Assembly: GCA_021647445.1 (NCBI GenBank)
Contig: JAKIUS010000022.1
Span: forward strand, 1-10,229
Length of the DNA stretch: 10,229 nt
Direction: 5' to 3'
Source of the DNA: Geopsychrobacter sp.
GTDB lineage: Bacteria; Desulfobacterota; Desulfuromonadia; Desulfuromonadales; Geopsychrobacteraceae
Every line of letters begins with the position of its first letter. The first letter of the stretch is position 1. The position numbers and the translations under genes were made by a program. Below are positions 1-6,626 of the stretch, piece by piece. Below the pieces are notes generated by a model. That model ran no database searches and was not told the DNA's origin. It saw nothing but the letters and a program-made list of their open reading frames with translations.

Positions 1-340
1 GCGGGTAAACCTGACGAAAAGCGGCCAAGCCCCCGGCGTCGGCGACGATATAGGCATCCAACTCAAGAGGCTTAAGTTCCGCGAGCAAATCTTCAAGAGC
101 ATCAAACTCGCCGGCACGCAGACTGGCATTTAAGGTCAGATATATCTTGACCCCAGCAGCGGCGGTTATCTCCCGTGCGCTACGCAGTTCCGCACGACTG
201 AAGTTGCCGGCGCGGGCGCGCAGACCGAAATTATCGGTTGCCAGATAGACCGCGTCAGCACCAAAACGCACGGCAACTTTCAACTTAGTCAAGTCGCCCG
301 CCGGAACCAACAACTCAAGAGGTTTACGAATTAAACACAT
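1..340 (-). CDS. Peptidase U32 family protein (N-terminal part, cut by window edge)
   Basis: The minus strand is open from an ATG at 340 to the left edge, giving 113 residues of the N-terminus. It begins MCLIRKPLELLVPAGDLTKL and continues with a GADAVYLA segment, then FGLRARAGNFS. This is the characteristic start of peptidase U32 proteins, whose members include TrhP/YegQ and RlhA (tRNA and rRNA hydroxylation) and collagenase-like proteases. An AAGGA ribosome-binding site lies 9 bases before the ATG. The visible part is the first section of the family's barrel-like domain. The cysteines that coordinate an iron-sulfur cluster in characterised members would lie beyond the edge, so I cannot assign the subfamily. 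A tRNA- or rRNA-hydroxylation role is more likely than true protease activity, but this is inference. The gene is transcribed away from the rest of the window. Confidence 0.85.
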   Translation of the reverse strand, partial: MCLIRKPLELLVPAGDLTKLKVAVRFGADAVYLATDNFGLRARAGNFSRAELRSAREITAAAGVKIYLTLNASLRAGEFDALEDLLAELKPLELDAYIVADAGGLAAFRQVYP

Positions 341-425
341 ATTTTTTAGTCCTTATCCCGTTTGTCAGCGGCCAGACGATAGCACAGTTGCACAAATAAA
401 CGGTACTGCAACAAATGCGAAAAAC

Positions 426-452
426 TTGACAACCTCTTAATAACCCTATAAT
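426..452 (+). promoter_or_regulatory. Predicted sigma-70-type promoter for the lipoprotein-LysM unit
   Basis: A perfect TTGACA (426-431) is followed by a perfect TATAAT (447-452). The spacer is 15 bp, shorter than the preferred 17. The local sequence is AT-rich. Transcription would begin near 459, leaving a leader of about 27 bases before the ATG at 486. It is the only promoter in the window with both hexamers matching consensus. The short spacer leaves some doubt about its strength. Confidence 0.6.
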
Positions 453-485
453 TTTTACAAGATTAACAAGAACCTATGGATTCCT

Positions 486-1181
486 ATGACAAGACCATCG
501 AAAACCTCTAGTCGTTCGCCGTTATTTGTGCTGCTAGCCTCACTGCTAATCATGGCAGGCTGCGCCGCGCCTCAGGCCGCAAACAACCTGCAACAGCGAA
601 TCGAAGAGCTGCTTAGAGTTCAGCAGCAGCAGTCCGAGCAACTGTCGCAGCTCCAACATCAGTTTGCGGCACTACAGGGGCAACAGCCCCAGCTGCCTCC
701 GCAACCTCTGAGCCCAGCGTTACAACCATCAAACCCTGAGATGCCGACGGACCTCGCAGGGACCGCGTCTCTCGCGACTCCTGCTTCTGCAGCAGAAACT
801 ACTGAAATTTCAGCCGCATCACAACTCTACCTAGAGGCATTCGCCGCCATTGCAACGGGCCAAATGCCAAAAGCACAAAGCGATTTTCAGGCCTTTATTG
901 AGCGTTTTCCCAAGCATAAATACGTCGGAAATGCCAACTTCTGGCTCGCTGAAGCCTTGTTGGCCCAACAAAAAAATCAGCGTGCAATCAATGTGCTGCG
1001 CGCAATTATTAACAATCCACAACAACAGAACAAGGCCCCGGCGGCCATGGCCCGCCTGATCAGCTACTACCGTGCAAACAATACCGTCGACAAAGCCGTC
1101 GACATGCTACAGACCTTGAGTAACAAATACCCCGAAAGCCCTGAATTCAAACGTCTACAGCGCGTTAACGAACCCCGCTGA
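486..1181 (+). CDS. CpoB/YbgF-like TPR lipoprotein
   Basis: A 231-residue envelope protein. A basic N-terminus and hydrophobic core (residues 12-25) end in the lipobox-like IMAGC, with the lipidated cysteine at 26. Asp is absent at +2, so outer-membrane sorting is plausible. Residues about 33-66 are Gln/Leu/Glu-rich with heptad character, consistent with a trimerising coiled coil. A Pro/Gln-rich linker follows, and residues about 107-231 form TPR-like helical repeats (AFAAIATGQMPKAQSDFQAF, then FWLAEALLAQ). This coiled coil-linker-TPR order matches CpoB/YbgF, which coordinates peptidoglycan synthesis with the Tol-Pal machine. Here the protein carries a lipid anchor and tol-pal genes are not adjacent, so the exact role is uncertain. 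It lies 35 bp upstream of the LysM gene and is probably cotranscribed with it. The ribosome-binding site is poor. The ATG at 476 is in another frame and meets a stop after 11 codons. Confidence 0.75.
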   Translation: MTRPSKTSSRSPLFVLLASLLIMAGCAAPQAANNLQQRIEELLRVQQQQSEQLSQLQHQFAALQGQQPQLPPQPLSPALQPSNPEMPTDLAGTASLATPASAAETTEISAASQLYLEAFAAIATGQMPKAQSDFQAFIERFPKHKYVGNANFWLAEALLAQQKNQRAINVLRAIINNPQQQNKAPAAMARLISYYRANNTVDKAVDMLQTLSNKYPESPEFKRLQRVNEPR

Positions 1182-1216
1182 CAGACCCGACTCTCTCTTG
1201 GCAGATAGAGGAGACC

Positions 1217-2284
1217 ATGAATAAATTGATCCATGTCTGGCTATCACTGATGTTCCTGCTTATCGGCCTGCCGTCACTCTCGGCAGTTGCCGCTGAGTCA
1301 CGTATCTACACCATCAAACAGGGGGACACCCTGTGGGGAATTTCCGAACGCTTTATCAAAGACCCCTATTACTGGCCCAGCCTCTGGGCAAACAATCCTG
1401 ACATTACCAATCCGCACCTGATCTATCCCGGTCAGAAGGTTCGCATCTACAATGGTCGAATTGAACTGATCCCGGAGTATCCTGGCGGACAGAAGACAAA
1501 GCCCGTTATTGAAGCGCCCGCTACCGTTGCAACTCAGCAACCGGCGATTGAAACTCCAACGGTTGAAACACCGGTCATCACACCGGCCCCTGAAAAAATC
1601 GTTGACATGTTCAAGGTCTCGGTAAGCGGCGATGGTTTTATCCGCACCGATGAAGAATCTCTTGGCTCTCTGGTCGATTCGGTCGACAGCCGGACCCTGC
1701 TGACCCAGAACGATCTGGTTTTCTTGGATATGAAGAACTTGGCTCAAGTCGAAATTGGCGATACCTACAGCCTGTTCAGCCAAGGCCCCCTCATAAAACA
1801 TCCGATCACACAAAAAAACTTCGGAAGAATGATGTTTGAACTCGGATTCGTTCAGGTTACCGCCATTAATAGCGATACTGTTACCGCAAAGATCGGAGAC
1901 ATCTACCGAGAAATTGAACGCGGAGCCGAACTGTTTGAATACGTTCCTCCCACCCACGAAATTGAACTCAAAAAGGCCGTGGAAGAGCTGACCGGGCACA
2001 TCCTTTCGGGTCAACAGATTAAATTAACCCAGGGGCAGAACGATCTCATTTATGTTGACCTTGGGCAGGATCAAGGCCTGCAGGTTGGCAATATTCTTTA
2101 TATTTCACGGCCACAGCACACGACCGAACTGGCCGATAAACAGAAAAAATTACTGGACCTGCCCGACAAGCTCTTAGGCGCAGCGATCGTCGTCAGAACT
2201 CGCAACAAAACAGCCTCGGCGTTTATCTTTAAAAGCGCCGCTGAGACGCATGTTGGCGACCAGGTGATGGCAGCCAGCGAATAA
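1217..2284 (+). CDS. Secreted LysM-domain peptidoglycan-binding protein
   Basis: A 355-residue protein preceded by a strong AGAGGAGA ribosome-binding site. Residues 1-26 form a signal peptide with a likely cleavage after an AVA-A motif. A single LysM domain spans about 29-78 (YTIKQGDTLWGISERF, then NPDITNPHLIYPGQKVRI), which binds the glycan strands of peptidoglycan. A Thr/Pro/Glu-rich linker (about 95-128) leads to a C-terminal region of roughly 225 residues with no enzymatic motif I recognise. Near residues 270-295 it holds a segment of the type DLGQDQGLQVGNILYI, reminiscent of the small beta-rich C-terminal domains of FlgT-like proteins. It most likely acts as a periplasmic or cell-wall scaffold together with the upstream TPR lipoprotein. 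As I recall, LysM genes sit beside dprA in related deltaproteobacteria. The biochemical function is unknown. Confidence 0.8.
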   Translation: MNKLIHVWLSLMFLLIGLPSLSAVAAESRIYTIKQGDTLWGISERFIKDPYYWPSLWANNPDITNPHLIYPGQKVRIYNGRIELIPEYPGGQKTKPVIEAPATVATQQPAIETPTVETPVITPAPEKIVDMFKVSVSGDGFIRTDEESLGSLVDSVDSRTLLTQNDLVFLDMKNLAQVEIGDTYSLFSQGPLIKHPITQKNFGRMMFELGFVQVTAINSDTVTAKIGDIYREIERGAELFEYVPPTHEIELKKAVEELTGHILSGQQIKLTQGQNDLIYVDLGQDQGLQVGNILYISRPQHTTELADKQKKLLDLPDKLLGAAIVVRTRNKTASAFIFKSAAETHVGDQVMAASE

Positions 2285-2309
2285 TTTTCGCATTACTCGA
2301 ACAACGGAT

Positions 2310-2347
2310 AAAAAGGGATGGCCCATATTTGCCATCCCTTTTTATTT
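2310..2347 (+). terminator. Strong intrinsic terminator after the LysM gene
   Basis: A perfect 13-bp inverted repeat (2310-2322 with 2331-2343, arms AAAAAGGGATGGC and GCCATCCCTTTTT) encloses an 8-base loop and runs into TTTTTATTT. The A-run on the left arm means it could also work on the opposite strand. It ends 22 bp before dprA and separates the envelope unit from the dprA unit. Confidence 0.9.
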
Positions 2348-2369
2348 AACATCCAAGAGGGAGGGGGCA

Positions 2370-3455
2370 ATGGACCAAGAACACTGCAGCCTGTTTCGGC
2401 TGCACATGTCGCCGGGCATCGGACGGATCAGCCTGTTCAAGCTTAGAAAAGCCTTCGGCAGTTTCAGCGCCGTACTCAGTGCACCACCAGAAGAGTTGAG
2501 CCGCTTCGCGCGACTATCGTCAAATCGCGCACAATCCATTCTCGCGCTAAATGACCCACAACTTTTACGTGGACAAAAGCTCCTTGAATCCCTCCAAGCA
2601 AGAATTATCTCTTTCTGGGATCGAGAATATCCCGACTGCCTGCGTCACATCCATGATCCACCAGCCCTACTATATCTTCGCGGAACACTCCCCGCAGGCG
2701 AAGGCTTCGCTATTGTCGGGTCACGGCGAGCAACAGTCTCGGGTCTGCGCCTCACCGAGGAGATCGCTGCCGAATTGGCGCAGCGCAAGGTGACCATAAT
2801 CAGCGGACTTGCACGCGGTATCGATACGGCAGCCCATCGTGGTGCCCTTGACGCAGCAGGGACAACAATTGCAGTCTTGGGTTGTGGTATCGATCGTGTT
2901 TACCCCCCAGAAAACGCTGCACTCTTTCAGCGAATTCTGCAGCAGAATGCCATCGTTACAGAATTTCCACCCGGGGTTCAACCCTTAGCCGGGCATTTCC
3001 CGGGACGTAATCGGATTATCAGTGGTCTGTCACGTGGGGTGCTGGTAGTTGAAGCCGCATCGGACAGTGGCTCACTTATTACCGGCGACTTTGCTTTGGA
3101 GCAGGGCCGCGAGCTCTTTGCCGTTCCGGGAGCGGTTAAAAACTCTACCAGCTTCGGCACCAATCGTCTGATTAAGCAGGGAGCCCAGGTCGTCACCGAA
3201 GCGAGTGATATCCTGCTTAGCCTGTGGCCCAACCTGCCGGACGCCAAAACACGAGACGCCGAAGAGCAGCTAAGTGCACAACTTGAAGGAACAACCTTGA
3301 AAGTCTATAAAAAGCTCAATTTCGAACCACAACATGCCGATGAACTCGGACGGGCCTGCGGCTTGACTCCCATGGAGGTTTCCGCTATTTTACTCGACCT
3401 AGAGCTCCGCGGAGGAGTGCAAACCCTGCCCGGAGGACGTTATATCCGTAATTAA
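2370..3455 (+). CDS. dprA: DNA-processing protein DprA (Smf)
   Basis: DprA binds single-stranded DNA entering during natural transformation, protects it and loads RecA. The 361-residue product has the full three-part layout: an N-terminal helix-hairpin-helix/SAM-like region (about 5-65, with MSPGIGRI), a Rossmann-fold core (about 100-285) and a C-terminal winged helix (about 300-358). Signature motifs are visible: AIVGSRRAT (114-122), SGLARGIDTAAH (145-156), the Gly-rich FPGRNRIISGLS (210-221) and the EQGRELFAVPG stretch. The start is supported by a GAGGGAGG Shine-Dalgarno just upstream. The length is normal and nothing is broken. smg follows after a 68-bp gap, an order shared with many proteobacteria. 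DprA is widespread even in species not known to be competent, so its presence does not prove transformability. Confidence 0.96.
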   Translation: MDQEHCSLFRLHMSPGIGRISLFKLRKAFGSFSAVLSAPPEELSRFARLSSNRAQSILALNDPQLLRGQKLLESLQARIISFWDREYPDCLRHIHDPPALLYLRGTLPAGEGFAIVGSRRATVSGLRLTEEIAAELAQRKVTIISGLARGIDTAAHRGALDAAGTTIAVLGCGIDRVYPPENAALFQRILQQNAIVTEFPPGVQPLAGHFPGRNRIISGLSRGVLVVEAASDSGSLITGDFALEQGRELFAVPGAVKNSTSFGTNRLIKQGAQVVTEASDILLSLWPNLPDAKTRDAEEQLSAQLEGTTLKVYKKLNFEPQHADELGRACGLTPMEVSAILLDLELRGGVQTLPGGRYIRN

Positions 3456-3514
3456 ACAGGGCATACCGACCCATAAACGGGAAGGCCGAGTCATTAATCC
3501 TTGCACCACTTAGT

Positions 3515-3519
3515 GGAGG
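3515..3519 (+). promoter_or_regulatory. Ribosome-binding site that decides the smg TTG start
   Basis: GGAGG stands only 4 bases before TTG 3524. No ATG occurs in this frame until codon 17, which is inside the conserved N-terminus. The site overlaps a small inverted repeat (AGTGG 3512-3516, loop AGG, CCACT 3520-3524). Confidence 0.65.
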
Positions 3520-3523
3520 CCAC

Positions 3524-4009
3524 TTGCGAGAACGTGTACTGGCAATTGTTAATTTGATTGCCAAATATGTTATGACAGCAAAAGGTGCGCAGATCAGCGA
3601 ACAGGAACTGGTCGCCGAGCTGATATCTGAAGGCTTTGATGCCCAGGAGATCAATGATGCCTTTTCGTGGATGGAATCGACAGCCATTGACCACACCCCG
3701 CTCCTGCAACAAAATTGTGTAAACCTTGATTCATCGGCAACGACGTTCCGCATTTTCAGCCCCGAGGAATGCCGACTCATTGATACTGATGCCCGAGGTT
3801 TTCTTGTCCGCCTGCGTAGCATCGGGATACTGAACAACGAGATTGAAGAAGAGCTACTCGACCGCATCGTGACGGTCGCTGAAGAATCGGTCAGTCTGCA
3901 AGAGATAAAAATTCTCACGGCACTGACCCTGCTTGCGAAAAACAGTAACCAGTGGCAGCGTGAAATCGACTGCCTGATGACGGAAGACTGGGCGCGCATT
4001 TATCACTAA
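3524..4009 (+). CDS. smg: Smg family protein (DUF494)
   Basis: A 161-residue, mostly helical cytoplasmic protein of the Smg/DUF494 family, whose molecular function is not established. The N-terminus (RERVLAIVNLIAKYV) and the acidic segment (EQELVAELISEGFDAQEINDAFSW, residues 27-50) match the family's start, as does the length (usually about 150-160). The C-terminal half contains the FSPEECRLI and GFLVRLRSIGILN stretches followed by a Glu-rich helix. The start is TTG, supported by GGAGG at 3515-3519; using the first ATG (codon 17) would remove conserved residues. It sits between dprA and topA, as in related deltaproteobacteria. In Escherichia coli, smg likewise lies next to dprA and a topA-like zinc-finger gene. 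This conserved linkage suggests, but does not show, a DNA-related role. Confidence 0.88.
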   Translation: MRERVLAIVNLIAKYVMTAKGAQISEQELVAELISEGFDAQEINDAFSWMESTAIDHTPLLQQNCVNLDSSATTFRIFSPEECRLIDTDARGFLVRLRSIGILNNEIEEELLDRIVTVAEESVSLQEIKILTALTLLAKNSNQWQREIDCLMTEDWARIYH

Positions 4010-4018
4010 AAATGTTTC

Positions 4019-4043
4019 GGGCTGCGTATAGCGCAGCCCTTTT
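4019..4043 (+). terminator. Terminator-like hairpin between smg and topA
   Basis: GGGCTGCG (4019-4026) pairs perfectly with CGCAGCCC (4032-4039) across a 5-base loop and is followed by only four T residues. It starts 9 bases after the smg stop codon. The GC-rich stem favours termination, but the short T-run suggests partial read-through into topA. Confidence 0.7.
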
Positions 4044-4048
4044 AGGTT

Positions 4049-4068
4049 CCGGGATCGATCACTCCCGG
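4049..4068 (+). promoter_or_regulatory. Hairpin immediately upstream of the topA ribosome-binding site
   Basis: CCGGGA (4049-4054) and TCCCGG (4063-4068) form a 6-bp stem with an 8-base loop containing GATCGATC partly in the stem. It ends 2 bases before the Shine-Dalgarno AGAGGA (4071-4076) of topA. There is no T-run, so it is not a terminator. It might affect mRNA stability or ribosome access. A role is inferred only from its position. Confidence 0.4.
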
Positions 4069-4083
4069 CGAGAGGAAAGTTTG

Positions 4084-6522
4084 ATGGCTCAATCACTGGT
4101 AATCGTCGAATCGCCAGCCAAGGCGAAGACCATAGAAAAATTTCTCGGCAAGGGCTATAAAGTTCTCGCCTCCTATGGACACGTTCGCGCCCTGCCGAGC
4201 AAGCAGGGATCCGTTGATACTGAACATGACTTTCGCCCCAAATACCAGATACTTCCTGAAAGCCAGAAGCATATCGATCTCTTGAAAAAAGAGATCGCCA
4301 AGAGCTCTGAACTGATTCTTGCAACTGACCTCGACCGCGAAGGAGAGGCGATCGCCTGGCACCTCCTAGAAGCCCTGGGCATTGATGAACAGGGCGACAA
4401 CCCTAAGGTTAGTCGGGTTACCTTTCACGAAATCACCAAACCAGCCATCGATGCCGCCATGGCAGCGCCGCGTGCCATTGCCCGCGACATGGTCGACGCG
4501 CAACAGGCGCGTTCGATCCTTGACTATCTGGTCGGCTTCAACCTTTCACCCTTCCTATGGAAAAAAATCCACTACGGGCTTTCAGCAGGGCGCGTTCAAT
4601 CGGTTGCTTTGCGTATGGTCTGTGAACGCGAAGCCGCTATCGATGCCTTTGTCCCCCGTGAATACTGGAGCATCGAAGCCGATCTGACCAATAGCGGTCA
4701 AGAGACGTTCCGCGCGCATTTGCATAGTAAAGAGGGGAAAAAGCTCGACAAGTTCGCCTTACCTGAAGAGAGTACTGCGCAGACCGTACTTAACGATCTA
4801 CAAGGTGAGAGCTGGACGATTGCCAAGCTCGAGAAGAAGCAACGCAAACGCAATCCGGCGGCCCCCTTTACTACCAGTACCCTGCAACAGGAAGCCAGTC
4901 GCAAACTCGGATTCTCGGCGCGCAAGACCATGAGCACCGCGCAGAAGCTTTATGAAGGAATCGCAGTTGATGACGGAACCCACGGCCTGATCACCTATAT
5001 GCGGACCGACTCGGTGGCACTGTCCACGGTTGCTACCAGCGAAGCACACGAGGTGATTTGCAAGCTCTATGGCAAAGAGTTCGCTCTCGATGAACCACGT
5101 GTTTTCAAGAACAAGAGTAAAAATGCCCAGGAAGCTCACGAGGCGGTACGCCCGACCTCGGTGGCACGCACCCCGGAATCCCTTAAATCCTACCTAACCT
5201 CGGATCAATTACGTCTCTATCAACTGATTTGGAAACGAACCGTTGCCTCGCAGATGGCTCAAGCCATTTTTGATGCGACCACCGTCGACATTGCAGCGGG
5301 CGAGCACTACAGCTTCCGCGCTTCGGGCCAGATTATCCGTTTTGCCGGTTTCATGACCCTCTACATTGAGGGGAATGACAACGGCGACGACGAAAACAAG
5401 GAAGGCCTCCTGCCGCCGCTACAAGAGGGGGAAACCCTCAACGTGCAGCAACTGCTCCCCGAACAGCACTTTACCCAGCCACCACCCCGCTTCACCGAGG
5501 CGAGCCTGGTTAAATCCCTCGAAGAGTACGGTATCGGTCGGCCATCGACCTACGCCAGCATCATGAACACCCTGGTGACGCGTAAGTACGTGCGACTCGA
5601 GAAACGCATCTTCTACCCGGAAGATGTCGGCAAGGTTGTGGCCAAACTGCTGACAGATCACTTCAGCAAATATGTCGATTATGAATTCACCGCCAGTCTT
5701 GAAGAAGAACTCGATGCCATCTCTCGCGGAGAGAAACAGTGGATCCCGCTGGTTAAACAATTCTGGGAACCCTTCATTGAACTGTTAAAAATTAAGGACA
5801 AAGAGGTCAGCAAAGCTGACGTTACAACCGAGAAGACCGACAAAATCTGCCCGGAAACCGATTGTGGCAAGGAGCTGGTCATAAAACTCGGCCGTGCCGG
5901 ACGCTTTCTGGCCTGTAGCGGCTTTCCGGACTGTCGCCACACCGAACCCTTGAACAGCGATGGACAAGCGGCTGAAGAGCCTGTCTTCTCGGATGAAAAA
6001 TGTGAGAAGTGCGGTGCCCAGATGCAGATCAAACAGGGTCGCTACGGTAAATTCCTCGGGTGCAGCGCCTATCCCGAGTGCAAAAACATCCAGCCGCTTG
6101 AGAAACCAAAAGCCCTCGACATTCAGTGTCCAGAGTGCAAAGAGGGCGAAATGATGGAGAAGAAGAGCCGCTACGGCAAGATCTTCTACTCTTGCAATCG
6201 CTACCCAAAATGCAAGTACGCCCTCTGGAATCCACCCAAAAAAGAAGCCTGCCCCAAGTGCAGTTGGCCCCTGACCGAAATCAAGACCACCAAACGCTGG
6301 GGAACCGTTCAGCGTTGCCCACAAGAAGACTGTGATTGGGAGAATGAACTGATTCCACCGGTCAAGAAACCGGCGGCGAAAAAAGCACCGACCAAAAAGG
6401 CCGCACCGAAGAAAACTGTGGCCAAAAAGACTACGGCAAAGAAGGCTTCCGCCAAGAAAACTGCGGCGAAAAAGGTCACCAAAAAAGCTCCCGCGAAGAA
6501 GTCCGCCACAAAAGAGGCCTGA
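4084..6522 (+). CDS. topA: DNA topoisomerase I (type IA)
   Basis: Relaxes negative supercoils by cutting one strand through a 5'-phosphotyrosine link. The start chosen is ATG 4084 (812 residues): it has AGAGGA 7 bases upstream and begins MAQSLVIVESPAKAKTIEKF as the family does. Reading from the in-frame ATG at 4012 would add 24 residues encoded by a terminator-like hairpin. The TOPRIM domain occupies about 1-115, with Glu9 and the metal-binding DLDRE (Asp82, Asp84, Glu86). The catalytic tyrosine is Tyr305 in ITYMRTDS, and GRPSTYASI lies further on. From Cys589 to about 755 there are four Cys4 zinc-ribbon repeats. The last 54 residues are a Lys/Ala-rich tail of about ten xxxKK pentads, resembling histone H1. 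It probably forms its own unit, bounded by hairpins on both sides. Confidence 0.97.
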   Translation: MAQSLVIVESPAKAKTIEKFLGKGYKVLASYGHVRALPSKQGSVDTEHDFRPKYQILPESQKHIDLLKKEIAKSSELILATDLDREGEAIAWHLLEALGIDEQGDNPKVSRVTFHEITKPAIDAAMAAPRAIARDMVDAQQARSILDYLVGFNLSPFLWKKIHYGLSAGRVQSVALRMVCEREAAIDAFVPREYWSIEADLTNSGQETFRAHLHSKEGKKLDKFALPEESTAQTVLNDLQGESWTIAKLEKKQRKRNPAAPFTTSTLQQEASRKLGFSARKTMSTAQKLYEGIAVDDGTHGLITYMRTDSVALSTVATSEAHEVICKLYGKEFALDEPRVFKNKSKNAQEAHEAVRPTSVARTPESLKSYLTSDQLRLYQLIWKRTVASQMAQAIFDATTVDIAAGEHYSFRASGQIIRFAGFMTLYIEGNDNGDDENKEGLLPPLQEGETLNVQQLLPEQHFTQPPPRFTEASLVKSLEEYGIGRPSTYASIMNTLVTRKYVRLEKRIFYPEDVGKVVAKLLTDHFSKYVDYEFTASLEEELDAISRGEKQWIPLVKQFWEPFIELLKIKDKEVSKADVTTEKTDKICPETDCGKELVIKLGRAGRFLACSGFPDCRHTEPLNSDGQAAEEPVFSDEKCEKCGAQMQIKQGRYGKFLGCSAYPECKNIQPLEKPKALDIQCPECKEGEMMEKKSRYGKIFYSCNRYPKCKYALWNPPKKEACPKCSWPLTEIKTTKRWGTVQRCPQEDCDWENELIPPVKKPAAKKAPTKKAAPKKTVAKKTTAKKASAKKTAAKKVTKKAPAKKSATKEA
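6360..6520 (+). repeat. Degenerate 15-bp coding repeat (Lys-Lys pentads) at the topA 3' end
   Basis: About ten imperfect repeats encode pentapeptides ending in Lys-Lys (for example KKPAAKK, TVAKK, TTAKK, ASAKK, TAAKK). The stretch has roughly 21 Lys in 54 residues and no acidic residue until the penultimate one. The codons vary between AAA and AAG and between several Ala codons, so the repeat is kept at protein level more than at DNA level. Confidence 0.8.
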
Positions 6523-6548
6523 TTTCTGCTAACATCTGTAAGCAACTC

Positions 6549-6586
6549 ACCGGTCGAACCACGCAGGTTCGACCGGTTTCGTTTTT
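6549..6586 (+). terminator. Strong intrinsic terminator after topA
   Basis: ACCGGTCGAACC (6549-6560) pairs perfectly with GGTTCGACCGGT (6566-6577) across the loop ACGCA, followed by TTCGTTTTT. The 12-bp GC-rich stem and T-rich tail make a convincing rho-independent terminator 26 bp after the topA stop codon, separating topA from trmFO. Confidence 0.9.
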
Positions 6587-6626
6587 GCGTTACTTCTGCA
6601 CCTTAAACAGAACATAAGGAACGACA

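Noticed and set aside
1298..2014. Minus-strand open frame of 238 codons opposite the LysM gene
   Set aside because: Its translation resembles no family I know, and the plus-strand gene explains the region with a signal peptide, a LysM domain and a strong ribosome-binding site. Long antisense frames are common opposite such genes.
4012..4083. In-frame 24-codon extension of topA from ATG 4012
   Set aside because: It would encode residues from a terminator-like hairpin, has no ribosome-binding site and lies before the conserved family start at 4084.
5785..6324. Minus-strand open frame of 179 codons opposite the topA zinc ribbons
   Set aside because: The regularly spaced Cys and Lys codons of the plus strand explain the lack of antisense stops. 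The product is hydrophobic, low in complexity and unlike any family.
6376..6400. A-rich runs in the topA tail as a programmed frameshift site
   Set aside because: The runs follow from Lys codons. None sits in the correct phase for a classic A-AAA-AAG slip with a following stem-loop, and the zero frame continues to a sensible stop.
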